From Terebella lapidaria (Eukaryota > Annelida > Polychaeta > Terebellida > Terebellidae): a DNA stretch of 64,000 bases. The stretch lies in assembly GCA_949152475.1 (NCBI GenBank), contig OX424566.1:30542423-30606422 (forward strand), written 5' to 3'. The notes under the pieces are model-generated. The model was given only the letters and a program-made list of their open reading frames with translations. It searched no databases and had not been told where the DNA came from. A program made the position numbers and the translations under genes. This document shows, in pieces, positions 56,370 to 64,000 of the stretch (its first letter is position 1; every line of letters starts with the position of its first letter).

Positions 56370-57113
56370 ATTTAAACCAGGAATTAAATATTCAAACCTG
56401 GAATTAAGTTTTAAAACCGGGAATTAAATATTCAAACCGGGAAATAAATATTTAAACCTGGAAATAAATGTTCAAACCGGGAAATAAATATTGAAACCCG
56501 GAATTAAATATTCAAACCGGGAAATTAATATTAAAACCCGGAATTAAACATTTATAACCGGGAAATAAATATTAAAACCGGGAATTAAATATTATAACCT
56601 GGAAATAAATGTTTCTGGGCTTTAATAATTAATTCCCAGTTTTAATACTTAATTCCGGGTTTTAACATTTAATTCCCGGTTTAAATACTTAATTCCGGGT
56701 TTTAACATTTAATTCCAGGTTTGAATATTTATTTCCCGGTTTGAGTAATTAATTCCGGGTTTTAATACCTAATTCCAGGTTTGAATATTTAATTCCAGGT
56801 TTTAATACTTAATTCCGGGTTTTAATACTTAATTCCGGGTTTTAATATTTAATTCCGGGTTTGAATATTTAATTCCGGGTTTGAACATTCATTTCTGGGT
56901 TTGAATATTTATTTCCCGGTTTTAATACTTAATTCCAGGTTTTAATATTTAATTCCAGGTTTTAATATTTAATTCCGGGTTTGGACATTTATTTCCAGGT
57001 TAAAATATTTATTTCCCGGTTTGAACATTTAATTCCAGGTTTAAATACTTAATTCCCGGTTTTAATATTTAATTCCGAGTTTTAAATATTTATTTCCCAG
57101 TTTCTCTGGTTTT
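56370..57113. repeat. 20-bp tandem array that reverses orientation near 56620
   Basis: To about 56615 the unit reads AAACCGGGAATTAAATATTC (variants CCTGG, CCCGG; AAATAA). After about 56620 it reads the reverse complement, GGTTTTAATATTTAATTCCGG. About 12 units lie in one direction and 24 in the other, so the transcript or single strand could fold into a very long imperfect hairpin. There is no coding signal. Confidence 0.9.
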
Positions 57114-57417
57114 TCCCAGGGAGTAAATTATTCTTCAGAAAAAAGGTTAAATCATAAATAAAAAAAAATGAATGTCCCTAATAAGCTTCCCTACAATACA
57201 CCTTCTTAGGCTGGCTTAGATACCCCGTCATCCCAACTTAGGCCTACTAGTCCACTATTTTTCATAATATCAGATGCACCCAAGAGTCTAGAATCATTAA
57301 ATCTGCTTGTCCAGGCATGTATTAACGTATGTCTATATCCATTTACGTGCTTGAAGTGCCGATCTTCCCACCTTTCAGGTCATACTTACCAATGCCAATC
57401 CTTATGCCGGCTTACAT

Positions 57418-57835
57418 ATTGGTCACCTCCTTACGCATCCTTATACGCATGGGTCACCTCCTGTCCTTAGGCCTCCTGAAGCATGGGTCACCTATCCACC
57501 TTAAGGCTCCTTAGGCATGGGTCACGTTCCCACCTTAGGCCTGCTTAGGCATGGGTCACGTCCCCACCTTAGGCCTCCTTAGGCATGGGTCACCTCCCCA
57601 CCTTAGGCCTCCTTAGGCATGGGTCACCTCCCCACCTTAGGCCTCCTTAAGCATTGGTCACCCCCACCTTAGGCCTCCTTAGGCATGTGTCACCTCCCCT
57701 CCTTAGGCCTCCTTAGGCATGGGTCACCTCCCCACCTTAGGCCTCCTTAGGCATGGGTCACCTCCACGCCTTAGGCCTCCTTATGCATGGGTCACCTCCC
57801 CACCTTAGGCCTCCTGGCATGGGTCAACTACCCTC
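57418..57835. repeat. 34-bp tandem array (CCTTAGGCCTCCTTAGGCAT)
   Basis: Units of 34 bp combine CCTTAGGCCTCCTTAGGCAT and GGGTCACCTCCCCA, with about twelve copies of high similarity. There are no unique spacers between units, so it is a minisatellite and not a CRISPR array. Confidence 0.9.
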
Positions 57836-57839
57836 CTTA

Positions 57840-58637
57840 GCAGCTATACACTTCCTTGGGCTGGCTTACATACCCCTGCCGAGGGGGCATGATATTAAAT
57901 GCAAGGGTCTAGGGTCATTAAATCTGCTTGTCTTGGCATGTGTTGTATATATTAATTTACGTGCACGAAATGTCGATCTTCCCACTTGTTCCATGTCATA
58001 CATGCCAATATCCCTCCTCAGGCGGGCTTACATACCCCTTCCGAGGCTGGCTTACATACCCCGCCTGCGGCTGGAATCCTGTACCCATTTTCCAAACATG
58101 CAGATTTTAAAGATGTTAATGCACCCAAGTGCCTATGATCATCATTACCGCTTCTCTAGGTATGGAACATATGTATATACTCACTCATGTGCATGAAAAG
58201 TGAATCGGTCAAGGGTAAATAGATGTCTTTGTTCTAAACAACATTTGCGTGTCAACGGAAGCTTTCGAGTGTGATTCAAATACTACCCCGGAACCGCATG
58301 TTCTCAAATTCGGAAATTTCAACTTTTTTCTTGCTGTAGATAATGAGAAATGCTGTTAATGAAAACTATTGACACCCAAATAATGCTTCTATGCTGAAAT
58401 ATATTTGAAACCCGCACATCACAAAGGTATTTCATCACAATGCATGACATGCCCCGTTTCGTAAGACTTTTTGAGAGTTATCTCAGAAACTCCAAAAATG
58501 AAAACAAGTTTGAACCAGTAGCCATCTAAAACTATGTAAGAACAATAATATATGTCATATTTGTTGACAAATTTTACAATCTGAGGAAGTTATAACAATT
58601 TTTAGGAGAGGTCGCCTTTTATGGGTACGATCCTTAT

Positions 58638-58704
<67 letters not shown>

Positions 58705-59900
58705 TCGCAATGATATAATATTTTTAAAACGTTGTAAACGAGATGGAAAAGTCAGAGAAAAGCTAGAAAAGTCTTAAAAATGACAAAAACAATCTTCCCA
58801 AATGTGATGAAATTTGACCAAATTTATTATGCCTTAGGCCAAAAAAAGTATTACGGTTCTGTAGGATTAACTTCAAACCCGCGTATTTCAATCGGATTTT
58901 TTTCGACATAAAAAATCATTGGACAACATTAAAACCATTGAATGCCTGAACTGGGATATACATCAATGGATATGTTCTTGTTTGTTTATTAAATGGAGAA
59001 TAATGAGTAATTTAATCCATTAAATTAAGGTGATTAATCACACAAACTTCCCCATCCCATCATATTTCCGCTGGCAACAAAAATAATTCTCTCCGCTGTA
59101 GGGTACTTGTCAATTGACGTATTGGATATCGCGTGACCAAAACAATGATATATATTTTTTGCCTTACCTGCTAAGTTGAAATTGATGCCCACAGTCGGTT
59201 CAAGATAAGAAGTTCTCTTCTAACTCGATGATTCAAGGCGCAGCCCGGATAATTTCCAAACACACTAGTAATGACTTATATAGATGTGGTGTCAGGCAGA
59301 AATCGATCATAAAAGCTCGCGCACGTGATCGTGTTTTTAGAAAAGAAACATCACATTAAATCTGTGGACATATCCGGGTGGAAGTTTATTTATTCCACGA
59401 AGGAGCTATTTGAGTACTAAGAACACTCGACTTCAGAAATTTAATCTGATTTAATTAATGCTCCCCGGGCATGAGATCACGCACAGAACACCTGAGCACA
59501 CAGTTCACAGGTACGAGAGTGAATCTTCAATTTATCGAAAGAACTATCTATGGAAATAAATGGGAAAAACAACAGGTGGTTGCGTAATCGGTTGTAATGT
59601 TTGGGTGTGAAACTAATCATCCGTCTGTCGGACACGTGAACACCGCAATATACCAACTGAATTCGAAATTTGACGTTGGAAGTAAAATTTCAGCATACAT
59701 GTATAGTTTCACGCAAAACATTTCCCTTGAAGTGATCAGTAGGAAAATAACATCAACAAAATGGAGCAGTATGCTATATATCACGTACATATCACGCATA
59801 ATTGTGATGACGGCCAAAATATTTAAAATGAGCTTTCTATGCCGATAACAGTATCATGTTTAAATGCTAGCACGTAAAATAAGGGATCCACCTTGGTTTG
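57840..59900. other. Intergenic DNA with (ATA)n microsatellite at 58636-58704
   Basis: An AAT/ATA run of about 22 units is the only clear feature. The rest is AT-rich with short frames only. Confidence 0.6.
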
Positions 59901-59929
59901 CCGGGTTGGATCATGACACAGACCGGGGC

Positions 59930-60700
59930 TACACCATGTATATTTCCAGAAATATGTGACTGTAAATATTTGTTTCGTTCACATCGTCCTGGTAGTCCCC
60001 GGTATACTAGTACTCCGGGCCATTGAGAAACATCCCCCCGGACGAACCCACACCAGGACTGTAATGTGACTGTCTGACCGCTGTTTTACCGTGGTATATC
60101 CGTAGTGCTACCGGCTTTGTCGTGGTGAAACCTTAGTAGAACCATGATGAACCCTGATCAACCGGGTCCCCACCGAGAAGATCCAAGAAAAATTAGCGTA
60201 GAGTTACCGGGAGCGTAGCCTCGGATTGGTGATCCGTAGTGAAACCGTCGTGTCACCGGGAGGAACAGGGCCGTGGCGTTAGCCCGTAGGGAAAACGTGG
60301 TGTATCCGTGGCCAGTGGGAAATATTTTGCAAGCCGTTAGCACAATGGTCTAGCCACGGTCGCACGGTTCTACGACAGATGCACTAAGGTTATCACGGTT
60401 TCACAACGCTTCTACCACACGTGGTTGCACCACGGATCACCCCGGTTCTTCTCAGTAGCGCTACGTACGGTGGCACGACGGAAGTCGAACCGTGGCACGA
60501 CCGGGGTGTAACTTTGGGTGTGACCACTTCTGTTTTACTTTTGACCTCCGGACGTCCCGGACCCACGCGGAATCACCCCGGAAGCGCCACGGTTCTGATG
60601 CCCTGAGATCCGGTAGGTCCGAGAAGTCCGCAGTGGAAAACTCGGGCTCAATGAGACTGTAGCTAGCATAACGATCGCAAGTCAATCCGACAACATCGGA
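59930..60700. other. CCGG- and CACGG-rich stretch, probably an old repeat
   Basis: Base composition differs sharply from its AT-rich flanks, with many CCGTAG, CACGGTT and CCGGAC words that recall the interior of the transposon at 61385-62663. No terminal repeats or coding frame could be defined. Confidence 0.35.
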
Positions 60701-61119
60701 CTCACACGCCGTTCGTGTGAAACAAACTTTCGTAGCAAATACGTGACGATTTATGTTGGTTTGAGCATGAAAAACTCGTCTGAAAAAAAGGTCGAAACAT
60801 TTCTTGACGAATGTTTTAGTAAGCGGAAATATTTTCTGACAAACATATTACAAAGATTCCCTAGCGATCTATTCTATACTAGTATTCATTCGAATCCACT
60901 TTATAGCCTTAATACAGAAAAAATATACGGTATTCATAAGATGTATCCGGTCATCATGGCAATCATACTATACATACGGACCATAAACGTGGTTGCTAGA
61001 GGCATTAAATTACGAGTGACATGTAAGTTAGCAATCTTCAATTATCTCTCACAACAGGCTCTCATACACATTTTCTCCACTTTCGTGGCACATGATCCAA
61101 TATTTGTGACATTTTGGCT

Positions 61120-61384
61120 ACAGCAACCATGATTGTTATTGACATATCTGAAGTACAACAACCATGGTTGTTATGGACATATCTGATAGACGTAGAATCA
61201 ATACCCAATATTAAGTATTTCGAGCGAACAAAACAGTGTCCATTATCCACGCTCATAGTTCGGGGACAGAAAGTCATATCAGACATACGAATTGAGAGAA
61301 AACAAAGATGACAGGGAAACTCATGAACCCCAAAAATGGCCATTAGTTATGGACATATCTGAATTACAGCAACCATGGTTGTTA
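61120..61384. repeat. GACATATCTGAAGTA / AACCATGGTTGTTAT repeat, left part
   Basis: Copies of GACATATCTGAAGTACA and CAACCATGGTTGTTA alternate about every 30-60 bp. The same array resumes at 62664-63045, so one array has been split by the transposon between them. Confidence 0.8.
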
Positions 61385-62663
61385 TACCCCCGTCACACCG
61401 GATTGGCGGTGCCACGGCGGCGCTTGTACGATGTAAATCGCCGTGGCACCGCCATGATCGCCGTGGTTCCTCGGCGATTCCGCGTTTGATCGCCGTAGCA
61501 CCGCAGAAAACTGTCAACACCGCGGACCTTCGCGGTGGCATGGCGGAAGTTTTGAACGTGTTCAAAACTTCCGCAGTGCCACCGTGAGTGGGCCAATCTG
61601 CAGTAGGATCGTCGTGGCACCGCCATAACCGCCGTGGAACCGTACAAGGACCTCATTAGCATCTCCATAACCGTCATGCATCCTCAGTAAGACCGCCGTG
61701 CAACCGCCAGAAAAGTAAACTGGCGACCCTACAGCGATTAAGTGGCGGTGATGGCGGTGCTACTGAGGTGCTACCACGGGAGCACTGCGGTTATGGGGGT
61801 GCCACGACGGACTCAATGAGGAATTCGAGAAAACTAGGCGATCTTACTGCGATGCCACTGCGTTCACACGGCGGTGGTGGCGGTGTTATTGAGGTGTCTG
61901 TACGGCAATGGCGTTTCCACTGCGGTTGCACGGATGTTGCACTGAGGGTCTTGCACGGTGCTACGGCGGTCAAATTTTTGCATATAAAAGCTTTGGTTTT
62001 CTGAATAAATTTCAAGTGTTCTGAAAGTTTTGAAACACTTCAGATCAATTCATTGATAAAAAATAATGGCAGATAACAGAAATCTGATCGTCATGCAAAA
62101 CTTGCTGCCAGATGAGCAAGCAATCCTCATAGGAAGACTCGTCTTCCGAGGGTGGAGGGGCGTTGGAGGGCGTTTCTTGGAAGCTCTTCCCCTTGTTGTG
62201 GTACGTTTCGGCATAACTACTGTAGTGTACACTGTAGTGTAGTGTACACGTCAGCAAAAAAGGTAATGAATTTCATCGAAAACCACCTCCCTTTTATATA
62301 GCCGCGTCGTTCCGCGATGCTGCCGCAGTGCCACCGTCGTAGCACCTCGGTAGCACCGCCATCCCCGTAGTAGCACCTCAGTGGCCCCTCAATGCTTCCC
62401 CCAACACCGTAGTACTGCCGCCAATGATCGCCATGGAACCGCCGAACAAACCGTAGTGGTATCTCAGTAGGATCGCCATGTCCGCAGTGACGCCGCCGTG
62501 CTTCCTCCCTGGATCCTCATTAGTACCGTGAAGAAAAACTCACGTTTGATGAGAGGGGAAAAATACGAAAACCCTGCTGGAGGTGTCACTACGGTGATGG
62601 CGGTTTTGACTGAAAACGGTTGTGGTACCGTAGTGGTACCGCCAGTCCAGTGTGACGGGGGTA
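61385..62663. mobile_element. Inverted-repeat DNA transposon, 1279 bp, TTA target duplication
   Basis: The left end TACCCCCGTCACACCGGATT and the right end, reverse complement TACCCCCGTCACACTGGACT, match over about 36 bp with few changes. TTA flanks both sides (61382-61384, 62664-62666). Neighbouring array units read GGTTGTTATTGACATATC, which is the uninterrupted target and confirms the insertion and duplication. The interior is GC-rich with ACCGCCGTGG words and lacks a transposase. The TTA duplication suits PIF/Harbinger, which is inference. Confidence 0.85.
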
Positions 62664-63045
62664 TTATTGACATATCTAAAGTATATTAGTAGTAATAATA
62701 ATAATAATTTATTAATTTAATATAGCGCAAAATGACAATACGTTTCTATGCGCTTTGACATATAAAACACGTAAAAATAAAGTAGTATACAATATATATA
62801 ATAAGAACAAATAATTGAAACAAGAATAGAACAATAAAGATTGTAAATATTAGTAGTTATGGACATATCTGAAGTTCAGCAACCATAGTTGTTATCGACA
62901 TATCTGAAGTATAGTTATGGACATATCTGAAGTACAGCAACCATGGTTGTTGTCGACATATCTAAAGTATAGTTATGGACATACCTGAAGTAGGCCTACA
63001 GCAACCATGGTTGTTATTGACATATCTGAAGAATAGTTACCTTGG
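62664..63045. repeat. GACATATCTGAAGTA repeat, right part, with AAT-rich insert
   Basis: It continues the array at 61120. Near 62690-62770 an AATAAT run, TATAGCGCAAAATGAC and CTATGCGCTTTGACAT form a small inverted GCGC-type unit, possibly the end of another dispersed repeat. Confidence 0.65.
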
Positions 63046-63049
63046 GAAC

Positions 63050-64000
63050 CAATTTTGATAAATGAACACTGATTACGTGTCATGTCAAACAAAATGCATG
63101 GTAAACACAAACTGCCATCATATACTGTATGGTTGAAAATACAATGTAGTACTCCATTATAGCAGACTCTTGTGACGTCACGAATAGGCTACTCATTGTG
63201 ATAGTCAAGTACATTGTAGGTTAAAACAATTAGCACAAAATTTAAACTAAAACAGTTTTATCTTGATTACCAATTTGAGATATTGATATGCTATGAAAAA
63301 TATAATAATGAGTGATGTTTATTCTATCACCCCTCAAATAGAAGAATCCAGACTTTAGTTCTTTAAGATTAGTATGGCATTAAATAATATTGCAAGTTGA
63401 AGCATAGTCTTTTCTCCCAAAAATTGCAATCGATTACTGAACAATATGTCACTGCAATTAAAAAGTGCGATCACACAAATCGAATCACCTGTGATATTGC
63501 AGTAAATGGGTGCATATCTGACGTTAGCTGTCCAGTTTGTATGTCTTACCATAGAAAGAATTTTATGGTCCTACTAAGGAACTGCATTTATGCTAAGGTC
63601 ACACTCGACGGGCTATCGACCGTTCTGTTGTCTTTAGGCTCGACCGCAGGCATCGCCCATGGATATCTGGAGTGGATACTAGAGGGACGTTCAGTAAATG
63701 ATCGGCCTGTTGATTTCCCCTCGGTAGAACTACAGGTGAAAATTGGGCGCAGCATCAGTAGCTATCCGATCTCTAATCAATGTGACCATAGCTTTAGTTA
63801 GAACCGGAGCTGCAACCATCAGGACTTTGCAAAAATATTGCCATGTACCGGTGTACGTCATTTTGTCCATTCGGATCATGCACTTATTCGACCAGTTAGG
63901 CCTAGCTACTCTCCAACCCACCTCTTTCACACCTAATTACATTGTCGCACTGAACACGTCTGTCACGACAAACATCTATTCCTCAGTTATCCAATATCGA
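63050..64000. other. Intergenic DNA to the window end
   Basis: A 134-codon plus-strand frame at 63397-63801 has no recognisable motif and no splice or promoter support. Nothing else was recognised. Confidence 0.45.

Noticed and set aside
57418-57835. A CRISPR array
   Set aside because: The units are joined directly with no unique spacers and the context is eukaryotic.
63397-63801. A 134-codon gene
   Set aside because: No recognisable motif, no coding bias visible by eye, and no promoter, splice or paralog support.

Overview
The window looks like intergenic and genic DNA of an animal, most likely a marine invertebrate and probably a lophotrochozoan such as a mollusc. That is inferred from spliced genes with GT-AG introns, AATAAA poly(A) signals, an AT-rich background, many short DNA transposons and minisatellites, and a repeat full of TGACCTTGA words. 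No rRNA, functional tRNA, CRISPR or bacterial gene is seen.

Layout. 1-1240 is GC-rich and carries two coding-looking frames on opposite strands, neither recognised. About 1364-1912 is a short inverted-repeat element. About 2000-9950 is GC-rich and dominated by a minus-strand Ty3/Gypsy element with gag, protease, reverse transcriptase, RNase H and integrase parts and a primer-binding-site-like edge near 9617-9636; no matching second LTR was recognised. 10306-12930 is a dispersed element with GGTTACCGGAC at both ends, filled with a 134-bp tandem unit and itself interrupted by a 508-bp insertion. About 14930-21127 is a large inverted structure with arms of at least 700 bp that holds several smaller hairpin elements and a tRNA-derived SINE.

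The host genes are three paralogs of one secreted-protein family that I do not recognise. Copy A is at 25352-28149 (+), with a TATA box and a likely 5'UTR exon near 23537-23651. Copy B is at 35519-32781 (-) and copy C at 50226-46711 (-). A (711 aa) and B (710 aa) are close relatives arranged tail to tail, with identical exon lengths apart from one codon. They are separated by two further copies of the 134-bp-unit repeat. C (692 aa) is more diverged and has a different intron layout. All three keep a signal peptide, a short heptad-like N-terminal stretch, an HDH motif early, an HTH...HSH pair late, and six conserved cysteines after the signal peptide. They are probably secreted, possibly metal-binding proteins; the function is not known from sequence.

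The rest (35.6-46.6 kb and 50.4-64 kb) is repeat-rich and apparently gene-poor. It holds two inverted-repeat transposons with clear 3-bp target duplications (41203-42443 and 61385-62663), a 1.4-kb foldback element carrying a nested MITE (51380-52765), a Tc1-like transposase remnant (39215-39862), and several tandem arrays. One array at 56370-57113 reverses orientation midway.
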